From Betaproteobacteria bacterium (GTDB lineage Bacteria; Pseudomonadota; Gammaproteobacteria; Burkholderiales; Casimicrobiaceae): a DNA stretch of 64,000 bases. A program made the position numbers and the translations under genes. Location: assembly GCA_029884335.1 (NCBI GenBank), contig JAOUIA010000006.1, forward strand, positions 20,882 through 84,881, given 5' to 3'. Below the pieces are notes generated by a model. It searched no databases. It was not told the origin of the DNA and worked only from the letters and a program-made list of their open reading frames with translations. Positions within the stretch are counted from its first letter, which is position 1; each line of letters begins with the position of its first letter. Shown here piece after piece: positions 49,664 to 57,224 of the stretch.

Positions 49664-51094
49664 ATGCCGGAAACGCCCATCCTGATCGCCATTGCGGTGC
49701 TCGCGGCCACCCTGGTCGCCATCGTCCTCCTCGTCGTCGTGCTCGTCCGCCTGGGCGCGCTCGGCGCGGACCGCGAGGCGCTGCGGCGCGATTCCGGGGA
49801 GCTGCGCACGGCGCTCGAGCTGCTTAAGGCGCAGGGGCAGGACCTCGAGCGCGACCTGAGGCAGGACCTCGCGATCGCGCGCGGCGAGCAGGCGAGCGGC
49901 GCGACGACGCTGCGCAACGAGGTCGCGGACCGCCTGGCCCGGTTCACGCAGGAGACGCGCGCGCAGCTCGCCGACGCCGCGGGCGCGCAGCTCAGGCAGG
50001 CGCAGCTCGCGGACGGGCGCATCGCCGAGCTGACCAAGGTCTCGGAGGCGAAGCTCGAGGCGGTGCGCGCGAGCGTCGAGCAGCGCCTCGACGCGCTGCG
50101 CGGCGAGAACGCGAAGAAGCTCGACGAGATGCGCGCCACCGTCGACGAGAAGCTGCAGGCAACACTCGACACGCGGCTGGGCGAGTCGTTCCGGCAGGTC
50201 TCCGAGCGCCTCGAGCAGGTGCACAAGGGCCTGGGCGAGATGCAGAGCCTGGCAAGCGGCGTGGGCGACCTCAAGCGCGTGCTGACGAACGTCAAGACGC
50301 GCGGCACCTGGGGCGAGGTGCAACTGGGCGCGCTGCTCGCCGACCTGCTGCGCCCCGAGCAGTACGCGCAGAACGTGGCCACGCGCCCGGGCAGCGACAA
50401 GCGCGTCGAGTACGCGGTGCGCATGCCGGGCCGCGCCGACGACGGCACGCCGTGCTGGCTGCCGATCGACTGCAAGTTCCCGCTGGAGGCGTGGCAGCGG
50501 CTGCAGGACGCGATCGAGCGCGCCGACCCCGACACCGTCGAGGCGAGCCGGCGCACGCTCGAGCAATTCTTCAAGGCGCAGGGCCGGGAGATCCACGACA
50601 AGTACGTCGCCCCGCCGCACACGACGGACTTCGCGATCCTGTTCGTGCCCACCGAGAGCCTGTTCGCCGAGGCCGTGGCCCGGCCGGGGCTCGCGGACGC
50701 GCTGCAGCGCGATTGCCGCGTGACGATCGCCGGGCCGACGACATTGGCAGCGTTGCTGAACAGCCTGCAGATGGGCTTTCGCACGCTGGCCATCGAGCAG
50801 CGCTCCACCGAGGCCTGGCGCGTGCTTGGCGCGGTCAAGGCCGAGTTCGGCAAGTTCGGCGACCTCCTCGCGAAGACGCAGAAGAAGCTGCTGGAGGCGA
50901 GCAACACGATCGACGAGGCGCGCGGCAAGAGCACGACCATCGTGCGCAAGTTGCGCGACGTCGAGGCGCTGCCGCTGTCCGACGCCGCGCGGCTGTTGGA
51001 GGACGCCGGCGCGGCGGTGGTCGAAGGCGAGGCGACCGAGGAGCCGCCGCTGCTGGAGTTGCCCGCCGCGGACGCGGCGCCGGACGTCAAGTAG
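49664..51094 (+). CDS. rmuC: DNA recombination protein RmuC
   Basis: A 476-residue protein with one N-terminal membrane segment (ILIAIAVLAATLVAIVLLVV), a long coiled coil (about 40-190) and the RmuC nuclease-like domain (LTNVKTRGTWGEVQLGALLADLLRPEQYAQN, WLPIDCKFPLEAWQRL, FAILFVPTESLFAEA). RmuC limits inversion between short inverted repeats, relevant in a genome full of palindromes. A TAAACT box lies 10 bp before the ATG. mtfA follows 2 bp later, so both are co-expressed. Confidence 0.94.
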   Translation: MPETPILIAIAVLAATLVAIVLLVVVLVRLGALGADREALRRDSGELRTALELLKAQGQDLERDLRQDLAIARGEQASGATTLRNEVADRLARFTQETRAQLADAAGAQLRQAQLADGRIAELTKVSEAKLEAVRASVEQRLDALRGENAKKLDEMRATVDEKLQATLDTRLGESFRQVSERLEQVHKGLGEMQSLASGVGDLKRVLTNVKTRGTWGEVQLGALLADLLRPEQYAQNVATRPGSDKRVEYAVRMPGRADDGTPCWLPIDCKFPLEAWQRLQDAIERADPDTVEASRRTLEQFFKAQGREIHDKYVAPPHTTDFAILFVPTESLFAEAVARPGLADALQRDCRVTIAGPTTLAALLNSLQMGFRTLAIEQRSTEAWRVLGAVKAEFGKFGDLLAKTQKKLLEASNTIDEARGKSTTIVRKLRDVEALPLSDAARLLEDAGAAVVEGEATEEPPLLELPAADAAPDVK

Positions 51095-51096
51095 GG

Positions 51097-51888
51097 ATGT
51101 TCGACGCGCTGCGCAACTGGCGCCGGCGGCGCGTGCTGGCGGCATCGGCGATCCCCGATGCGCTGTGGCGCGACGCGCTGGAGACGCTGCCGTTCCTTGC
51201 CATCTGCACCGAGGACGAGCTGGCGCGCCTGCGCGACCTCTGCGTGCTGTTCCTGAACGCCAAGGGCATCGTCGGCGCGCGCGGGCACGTCGTCACGCCG
51301 CGGCAGCGCGTGCTGATCGCCCAGCAGGCCTGCGTGCTCATCCTCAACCTCGACCTTGCGCTGTACGACGGCTTCGAGAACATCGTCGTCTATCCGGACG
51401 AGTTCATCCCGGGCTGGGAGTGGGAGGACGAGGCGGGCGTGGTGCACAGGAACGACGAGCCTCTGGCGGGCGAGGCGATGCCCCGCGGCCCGGTCATCCT
51501 CTCCTGGCCCGATGTCGAGGCGGCCTCGGACTGGCACGCGTCGGGCATGAACCTCGTCGTCCACGAGTTCGCCCACAAGATCGACATGGCCACGGGCGAC
51601 GCGAACGGCTGCCCGCCCCTGCCGCCGGACATGCCCGCAGCCGAGTGGACGGCCACGCTGGCCGCGGCGTTCGATCACTTCGCGGCCCGGGTCCATCGCG
51701 GCGAGCACACGGCGATCGACCCGTACGCGGCCGAGAGCCCGGGCGAGTTCTTCGCCGTGCTCTCGGAGGTGTTCTTCTCCGACCCTTCGCTGCTGGTCGT
51801 CGATTACCCGCGCGTCTACGCCCAGTTCGCCCGGTTCTACCGCCAGGACCCGGCGGCCCGCGCGGCCCTGCTCCTCGACCCCATCTGA
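51097..51888 (+). CDS. mtfA: Zinc metallopeptidase MtfA
   Basis: A 263-residue gluzincin-type peptidase that in E. coli binds the Mlc repressor. HEFAH at residues 156-160 (in NLVVHEFAHKID) supplies the zinc ligands, and ESPGEFFAVLSEVFF the third. The conserved N-terminal block (LPFLAICTEDELARLRDLCVLFLNAKGIVGARG) and VYPDEFIPGWEWEDEAGVVH agree with MtfA. It starts 2 bp after rmuC. Confidence 0.93.
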   Translation: MFDALRNWRRRRVLAASAIPDALWRDALETLPFLAICTEDELARLRDLCVLFLNAKGIVGARGHVVTPRQRVLIAQQACVLILNLDLALYDGFENIVVYPDEFIPGWEWEDEAGVVHRNDEPLAGEAMPRGPVILSWPDVEAASDWHASGMNLVVHEFAHKIDMATGDANGCPPLPPDMPAAEWTATLAAAFDHFAARVHRGEHTAIDPYAAESPGEFFAVLSEVFFSDPSLLVVDYPRVYAQFARFYRQDPAARAALLLDPI

Positions 51889-51979
51889 GGGCGAGCCTCC
51901 CGGGGGGCTTGCGGAGTGCCGGAAAACCGGTGTTGAATGGCGGCCGCCGGACTTTCGGCGCCAATCCCCAGGAACCCCC

Positions 51980-52225
51980 ATGCGCAAGATCGCACTCCTC
52001 GCCACCGCCGCCTTCTTCGTGGCCGGCTCGGCTTTCGCCTTCCACTGCCCTGCCGACATGAAGAAGATCGACGAGGCGCTCGCGAAGAAGCCGCAGCTCT
52101 CGGCGTCGCAGATGGACGAGGTGAAGAAATACCGTAGCGAAGGCGAGGCGCTGCACAAGGCCGGCAAGCACCAGGAGTCGGTCGACACGCTCGCCAAGGC
52201 GATGAAGATCCTGAACGTCAAGTAG
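51980..52225 (+). CDS. Small exported protein, uncharacterised
   Basis: An 81-residue protein with a clear signal peptide (KIALLATAAFFVAGSAFA, cleavage before FHCPAD). The 60-residue mature part is helical and Lys-rich (DMKKIDEALAKKPQLSASQMDEVKKYRSEG) with a TPR-like end (LHKAGKHQESVDTLAKAMKIL). One cysteine follows the cleavage site closely but is not in a lipobox. A strong terminator follows. Role unknown. Confidence 0.8.
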   Translation: MRKIALLATAAFFVAGSAFAFHCPADMKKIDEALAKKPQLSASQMDEVKKYRSEGEALHKAGKHQESVDTLAKAMKILNVK

Positions 52226-52246
52226 CTTCGCGTTTCCGCGTTCCGC

Positions 52247-52288
52247 AACGCCATCCGGCCGCGAGGTCGGGTGGCGTTGGTGTTTCTG
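52247..52288 (+). terminator. Terminator after the small exported protein gene
   Basis: A 14-bp stem, AACGCCATCCGGCC (52247-52260) with GGTCGGGTGGCGTT (52265-52278), two G-U pairs, loop GCGA, followed by GGTGTTTCT. Confidence 0.7.
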
Positions 52289-52389
52289 GTGTCCATGGAA
52301 CCCCGATCGCGTGGCATGCTCCAAGGCGCAGCCGGTGGCCTCCGACAGGATGTCCCTGGCGACAACAAGGACAAGTGCCGGGGAGTGCC

Positions 52390-53361
52390 GTGCTATCGAC
52401 CGTTGGAACACCTTCACTGTGGGCGGCGTTCGGCGCGCTCGTCGTCGTCGCGCTCATCGTCGACCTCGTCGTCCTGAATGCCAAGGGGGCGCAGAAGGTC
52501 GGATTCCGCGAGGCGCTCACGTGGTCGCTAGCCTGGGTCGCCCTGGCCCTGGTCTTCAACGCCTGGCTCTGGTGGCACGTCGACGGCACGGCAGGGCGCG
52601 CGGAGGCCAACCGCATCGCCGCGGAGTTCTTCACCGGCTACCTGATCGAGAAGAGCCTCGCCGTCGACAACGTGTTCGTCTTCCTGATGCTGTTCTCCGC
52701 GTTCGGCGTTCCCGCGGCCTACCAGCGGCGCGTGCTGGTGCTCGGCATCGTGGGCGCCATCGTGCTGCGCGCGATCATGATCCTGGTGGGCGCGTGGCTG
52801 CTCGCGCGCTTCCACTGGCTGCTCTACGTGTTCGGGGCTTTCCTGCTGATCACCGGGGTGAAGATGCTGTTCGCCGCCGAAGCCGAGTCGGACCTCGAGC
52901 GCAATCCCGTGCTGAAGTGGCTGCGGCGCCACGTTCGCATCACCACCGAGTTCCACGGCGAGCGCTTCACGGTGATGAAGGACGGCGTGCGCTGGTTCAC
53001 GCCGCTGTTCGTCGTCATGGTGATGATCGCGATCACCGACGTGATCTTCGCGGTGGACAGCATCCCCGCGATCTTCGCGGTGACGCTCGACCCGTTCATC
53101 GTCCTCACGTCGAACGTCTTCGCGATCCTGGGCCTGCGCGCCATGTACTTCATGCTCGCCGACCTCGCCGACCGCTTCCACCTGCTCAAGTACGGGCTCG
53201 CGTTCATCCTCGTCTTCATCGGGATCAAGATGATCCTGCTCGACATCTACAAGATCCCGATCGGCTTCGCGCTCGCCGTGGTGTTCACGGTGCTCGCGAT
53301 CTCGATGGTCGGGAGCCTGTACGTGACCCGGCCCGGCGCGAAGCGGCCGCCGGAGTCCTAG
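52390..53361 (+). CDS. alx: TerC-family membrane protein, Alx-like
   Basis: A 323-residue protein with about nine membrane segments. Start LSTVGTPSLWAAFGALVVVALIVDLVVLN and the motif EKSLAVDNVFVFLMLFSAFGVPAAYQRRVL (Asp-Asn metal site), repeated in ITDVIFAVDSIPAIFAVT, mark the TerC/Alx group, thought to export manganese or calcium to metallate secreted enzymes. GTG 52390 gives the Alx-like length and has GGGGA 5 bp ahead; GTG 52375 is possible. The 110-bp leader was checked for a yybP-ykoY manganese riboswitch; none could be asserted. Confidence 0.88.
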   Translation: MLSTVGTPSLWAAFGALVVVALIVDLVVLNAKGAQKVGFREALTWSLAWVALALVFNAWLWWHVDGTAGRAEANRIAAEFFTGYLIEKSLAVDNVFVFLMLFSAFGVPAAYQRRVLVLGIVGAIVLRAIMILVGAWLLARFHWLLYVFGAFLLITGVKMLFAAEAESDLERNPVLKWLRRHVRITTEFHGERFTVMKDGVRWFTPLFVVMVMIAITDVIFAVDSIPAIFAVTLDPFIVLTSNVFAILGLRAMYFMLADLADRFHLLKYGLAFILVFIGIKMILLDIYKIPIGFALAVVFTVLAISMVGSLYVTRPGAKRPPES

Positions 53362-53376
53362 CTGTGAAGCTTCAAA

Positions 53377-53546
53377 ACGTTGTTGCGCCGATCCATGACT
53401 TCAGTTCATGCGTCGTCCCCGCGAAGGCGAGGACCCAGGGTCTCGTCGATTCGACAGGCTGGCTGGCACGAAAGACACTGGGTCCCCGCCTTCGCGGGGA
53501 CGACGACTCATGGATGCGAGCAGCGCATGCCTTGCAGCAACAACGT
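53377..53546. repeat. Nested 170-bp palindromic repeat, copy 2
   Basis: Three inverted pairs nest around one centre: ACGTTGTTGC (53377-53386) with GCAACAACGT (53537-53546); ATCCATGA (53391-53398) with TCATGGAT (53508-53515); and CGTCGTCCCCGCGAAGGCG (53411-53429) with CGCCTTCGCGGGGACGACG (53488-53506, perfect). The inner arms share words with the element at 1891-2040. It lies between the convergent terC and EamA genes; no gene is found in 53362-53561. Confidence 0.85.
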
Positions 53547-53561
53547 CGTGACAGATGACGC

Positions 53562-54437
53562 CTAGCGCGGCGACCGCGCGAGCAGCAGCACCGCGCCGAG
53601 GATCAGCGCGCCGCCCGCCAGCTGCACGGCGGCGATGCGCTCGCCGAGCACGAGCGCCGCGAGCGCGATGGTGACGACCGGCTCGATGGTCGACAGCGTC
53701 GCCGCGCGCGTCGCCCCCACGCGGGCGAGCCCGGCGAAGAACAGCGAGATCGCGAGCACCGTCGAGACGATCGCGATGGCGACAACGGCTGCCCAGCCGG
53801 CGCCCGTCGCCGGCCACTGCGGCCCGCGCAGCGTCGCGACGCCGACGAACACGAGCGCTGCGCTCGCCGCGATCACCGCGGAGAGCGCCAGCGGCGCGAC
53901 GCGGGTGGTGAGGCGCGTGCCGGCGACGATGTAGACCGCATAGACGACGGCGGCGGCCACGCCGAAGGCGATGCCGAGAGGCAGGCGCGGGAACTCGCTC
54001 GCGCTCCCGGACAGCGCGGGAAGCACGGTGAGCGCCAGCCCTGCGAGTGCGAGGAGGAGCGCGATCACCTTCGTCCGCGTCATCCGTTCGTGGAGGAACA
54101 GCGCCGCGAGCACGGCGACGAGCGCCGGGTGCAGGTAGAGCAGGAGCGCGACGATGCCGGCGGGCGCGAGACCGAGCGCGGTGAAGAACGTCGCCGCCTG
54201 TCCGGCATATCCGACCCCGCCCATCAGGGCCGCGCCCGCGAGGTCGCGCCCGCGCGGCAGCGCGTTGCCGGCGAGCTTCGCCAGCGCGCCGAGGCAGGCG
54301 GCGGCGATCGCGAAGCGCAATGCGAGCAGCGTCCAAGTGTCGACGCCGTCGGCGTAGGCGAAGCGCGCGAAGATCGCCATGGCGCCGAACGCCGCGGCCG
54401 AGGCCGCGATGCACGCGATGCCGGCGCGCGAGGTCAC
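53562..54437 (-). CDS. EamA/DMT-family transporter
   Basis: A 291-residue drug/metabolite transporter with ten predicted membrane segments in two EamA halves (CIAASAAAFGAMAIFARFAY..., and the second from about residue 145, LGIAFGVAAAVVYAVYIVAG). The C-terminal STIEPVVTIALAALVLGERIAAVQLAGG motif is diagnostic. Substrate unknown. It starts at GTG 54437, right beside a palindromic repeat. Confidence 0.88.
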   Translation of the reverse strand: MTSRAGIACIAASAAAFGAMAIFARFAYADGVDTWTLLALRFAIAAACLGALAKLAGNALPRGRDLAGAALMGGVGYAGQAATFFTALGLAPAGIVALLLYLHPALVAVLAALFLHERMTRTKVIALLLALAGLALTVLPALSGSASEFPRLPLGIAFGVAAAVVYAVYIVAGTRLTTRVAPLALSAVIAASAALVFVGVATLRGPQWPATGAGWAAVVAIAIVSTVLAISLFFAGLARVGATRAATLSTIEPVVTIALAALVLGERIAAVQLAGGALILGAVLLLARSPR

Positions 54438-54440
54438 GCG

Positions 54441-54562
54441 GCCCTCACCCCCGGCCCCTCTCCCGCCTGACGGCGGGCGAGGGGAGAGATGTACCGGGTT
54501 AGCCGCGCTTTCCTCCCCTCGCCCCGCGGCAGCGGGGAGAGGGGCCGGGGGTGGGGGGAGGT
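54441..54562. repeat. Palindromic repeat (second family), copy 2
   Basis: CCCTCACCCCCGGCCCCTCT at 54442 is mirrored by AGAGGGGCCGGGGGTGGGGG near 54537-54556, with inner hairpins CCCGCC-TGA-CGGCGGG (about 54469-54480) and CCCCGCGGCAGCGGGG (about 54522-54537). It is homologous to 28078-28172 and lies between mog and the EamA gene, touching the mog stop. Confidence 0.8.
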
Positions 54563-55152
54563 CACTTCGCCGGCCGCACCGCCGACTTGGGCCGGAACGC
54601 CTTGCACACCGCCTCGTGCGTCTGGACGTACGGCCCGCCGATCAGGTCGATGCAATAGGGCACGGCGGCAAACACACCGTGCACGAGCACGTTGCCGTCG
54701 GCGTCCCTGACGCCTTCCAGCGTCTCGCGGATCGCCTTCGGCTGGCCCGGAAGGTTGAGGATCAGCGCCTTGCCGCGGATCGCGCCGACCTGGCGCGAGA
54801 GGATCGCGGTGGGCACGAAGCGCAGCGAGACCTGGCGCATCTGCTCGCCGAAGCCCGGCATCACCTTGTGCGCCACGGCGAGCGTGGCCTCGGGCGTCAC
54901 GTCGCGCGGCGCGGGTCCGGTGCCCCCCGTCGTGAGCACGAGGTCGCAGCGTTCGACGTCGACCAGTTCGACCAGCGTGCGCTCGATGACCGCCTGCTCG
55001 TCGGGAATGAGGCGCTTCACGGTGCGCCACGGCGAGGCGAGCGCGAGCGCGAACCACTCCTCGAGGCTCGGCAGCCCCTTGTCCTCGTAGACGCCCGCGG
55101 ACGCGCGGTCGGAGATCGAGACGAGCCCTATGGTCAGCGTGTCGTCGGTCAT
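54562..55152 (-). CDS. mog: Molybdopterin adenylyltransferase
   Basis: A 196-residue MoCF-fold enzyme that adenylylates molybdopterin before molybdenum insertion. Motifs: IGLVSISDRASAGVYEDKGLP, CDLVLTTGGTGPAPRDVTPEATLAV (the TTGGTG binding loop) and ALILNLPGQPKAIRETLE, then the Mog-specific YCIDLIGGPYVQT. Length fits E. coli Mog (195). It is 16 bp after darP on the same strand. Confidence 0.94.
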   Translation of the reverse strand: MTDDTLTIGLVSISDRASAGVYEDKGLPSLEEWFALALASPWRTVKRLIPDEQAVIERTLVELVDVERCDLVLTTGGTGPAPRDVTPEATLAVAHKVMPGFGEQMRQVSLRFVPTAILSRQVGAIRGKALILNLPGQPKAIRETLEGVRDADGNVLVHGVFAAVPYCIDLIGGPYVQTHEAVCKAFRPKSAVRPAK

Positions 55153-55168
55153 GGGATGGCGGGATTCG

Positions 55169-55684
55169 CTACGTCTCGATCGCCCCGGCGATCACGCGGA
55201 ACAGCGCACGGAAGCGGTGCGGCGGGCGATGCGCCGCGCGCTCTGCCCGTGCGTCGACGACGAGCGCCGCAAGTTCCGCGCGGTCGACCCCCGGGTGCTG
55301 CGCGAGGAAGGCGTCGAGCGCGCCGGCTTCCGCGAGCAGCCGGTCGCGCCAGCGCTCCGCGGCGGCGAAGTGCGTGCGCTCGGCCTGGCCGAGCCCTTCG
55401 AGGCGCTCGAGCGCTGCGCGAATCGGCGCGGGGTCGACGTCGCGCATCAGCCGCCCCACGTACTGCAGCTGCCGCCGCCGCGCTTCGTGCCTGGTGATCC
55501 CGCGCGCCTGCGCGACCGCATCGGCCAGCCGCTCGGGGAGGTCCAGCTTCGCCAGCGCCTTCGGATCGAGCGCGACCAGCGCCTCGCCGAGGTCCTGCAG
55601 GTCGTGCATCGCCTGCTTGCGGCGGGTCTTCGACAACGGCGGGGCATCCGTCGTCGCGGGGGCTGGAGCGGCAGGGCGTCGCAT
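55169..55684 (-). CDS. darP: Ribosome maturation factor YjgA/DarP
   Basis: A 171-residue DUF615 protein that binds the 50S subunit late in assembly. The core reads LSKTRRKQAMHDLQDLGEALVAL, ADAVAQARGITRHEARRRQLQYVGRLMRDVD and a helical C-terminus with HRFRALFRVI. The ATG at 55684 is chosen over one 30 bp upstream. Divergent from pmbA, as in most gamma- and betaproteobacteria. Confidence 0.92.
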   Translation of the reverse strand: MRRPAAPAPATTDAPPLSKTRRKQAMHDLQDLGEALVALDPKALAKLDLPERLADAVAQARGITRHEARRRQLQYVGRLMRDVDPAPIRAALERLEGLGQAERTHFAAAERWRDRLLAEAGALDAFLAQHPGVDRAELAALVVDARAERAAHRPPHRFRALFRVIAGAIET

Positions 55685-55724
55685 CGTTGAGGGTCGGCGC
55701 GCAGTTGCGCGCATAACGCTTTGT

Positions 55725-55730
55725 TATCAT
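55725..55730 (+). promoter_or_regulatory. Probable -10 box (TATCAT) of pmbA
   Basis: TATCAT in the AT-rich centre of the darP/pmbA spacer, 51 bp before the pmbA ATG; no clear -35. Confidence 0.45.
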
Positions 55731-55781
55731 AGCCCACGCGCTTCCCGACCGCGGGGAGGCGCCCCACACGAGAGTCCGTCG

Positions 55782-57182
55782 ATGACCGAGCTGCACGCCC
55801 CGGCCCACCAGTCGTCTCCCGCTGCCGACGCGCACGCTCACGCCTCCGACGGGTACTTCCCGCTGCCCACCGCCGATCTCGAGCGCGTCGCGATGCGGCT
55901 CATCGACGCGGCGACCGCCGCCGGTGCGACCGCGGCGGAGGCCGACGTGTCGCAGGCGGTCGGCGAGAGCGTCACCGTGCGCCAGGGCGAGGTCGAGACG
56001 ATCTCCTACAACCGCGACAAGGGCGTGAGCCTCACCGTGTACGTCGGCCGTCGCCGCGGGCAGGCGAGCACGGCGGACTTCGGCGACGCGTCGATCCGCG
56101 CGACCGTGGAGAAGGCCGTGGCGATCGCGCGCTACACGGCGGAGGATCCGTGCGCGGGGCTCGCCGATCCCGAGCGGCTGGCCCGTCGCTGGCCCGACCT
56201 CGACCTCTTCCATCCCTGGGAGCTGTCCGTCGAGCAGGCCATCGAGCTCGGCCGCGAGGCGGAGCGCGCCGCGCTCGCGGTCGACAAGCGGATCACGAAC
56301 AGCGACGGCGCGACGGTCGGCCGCGGCGACACCGAGTTCGTCTACGCGAACACGCTCGGCTTCCTCGGCGGCTATCGCGGCTCGCGCCACCACGTCGACT
56401 GCTCGGTGATCGGCGAGGACGCCTCCGGCATGCAGCGCGACTACTGGTACACGTCGTCGCGCGTCCCGGGCGAGCTGCTGCCGGCGGCGGAAGTCGGCCG
56501 CATCGCCGGCGAGCGCACCGCGCGGCGGCTGTCGGCGCGCAAGCTCGGGACCGTGAGCTGCCCGGTGCTGTTCGAGGCGCCGGAAGCCGCCGACCTGATC
56601 GGCGCTTTCGTTTCGGCGGCCTCGGGCGGAAGCCTGTACCGCCGGACGTCGTTCCTGCTGGACGCGCTCGGCACCGAGGTCTTCGCGCCCGGCGTGTCGA
56701 TCCGGGAAGAGCCGCACCTCCCGCGCGCGAAGGGCAGCGCGCCTTTCGACGCGGAAGGCGTGACGACCGCGCCGCGCGACGTCGTGCGCGACGGCGTGCT
56801 GCAGGGCTGGTTCCTCGGTAGCTACTCGGCGCGCAAGCTCGGCCTGCAGACGACCGGCAATGCCGGCGGTGCGCACAACCTCGTCGTCTCGCACGGCGGC
56901 GACGACCTCGCCGCGCTGATGCGGCGCATGGGGCGCGGCCTGCTGGTGACGGAACAGCTCGGCCAGGGCATCAACCTCGTGACCGGCGATTACTCGCGCG
57001 GCGTGGCCGGCTACTGGATCGAGGACGGCGCGATCGCCTATCCGGTCGAGGAGATCACCGTCGCGGGCAACCTGAAGGCGATGTTCCGCGACATCGTGGC
57101 CGTCGGCTGCGACGTCGACCGCCGCGGCTCGCGGCACGTGGGGTCGGTGCTGATCGGCGGCATGACCGTCGCCGGGCAGTGA
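55782..57182 (+). CDS. pmbA: Metalloprotease TldE/PmbA
   Basis: A 466-residue subunit of the TldD/TldE protease, which matures microcin B17-type peptides and degrades CcdA-like proteins; TldE itself lacks the zinc site. Recognised by GESVTVRQGEVETISYNRDKGVSLTVYVGRRRG, TADFGDASIRATVEKAVAIAR, and the C-terminal EQLGQGINLVTGDYSRGVAGYWIEDG. The first 30 residues are His/Ala-rich. No tldD is in the window. Confidence 0.94.
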   Translation: MTELHAPAHQSSPAADAHAHASDGYFPLPTADLERVAMRLIDAATAAGATAAEADVSQAVGESVTVRQGEVETISYNRDKGVSLTVYVGRRRGQASTADFGDASIRATVEKAVAIARYTAEDPCAGLADPERLARRWPDLDLFHPWELSVEQAIELGREAERAALAVDKRITNSDGATVGRGDTEFVYANTLGFLGGYRGSRHHVDCSVIGEDASGMQRDYWYTSSRVPGELLPAAEVGRIAGERTARRLSARKLGTVSCPVLFEAPEAADLIGAFVSAASGGSLYRRTSFLLDALGTEVFAPGVSIREEPHLPRAKGSAPFDAEGVTTAPRDVVRDGVLQGWFLGSYSARKLGLQTTGNAGGAHNLVVSHGGDDLAALMRRMGRGLLVTEQLGQGINLVTGDYSRGVAGYWIEDGAIAYPVEEITVAGNLKAMFRDIVAVGCDVDRRGSRHVGSVLIGGMTVAGQ

Positions 57183-57224
57183 CCCGATGGCCGCCGTGAC
57201 GCGCGACGGCCGGGACGGAGGCGC

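Noticed and set aside
48194..51145. Extension of the MEMO1/AMMECR1 frame to 983 codons opposite rmuC
   Set aside because: Homology starts at MSPTPALTS (49573); the upstream part is antisense to rmuC.
52289..52389. Manganese (yybP-ykoY) riboswitch ahead of the TerC/Alx gene
   Set aside because: A riboswitch would make sense there, and a GGGGAGTG string is present, but the paired conserved loops could not be matched by eye.
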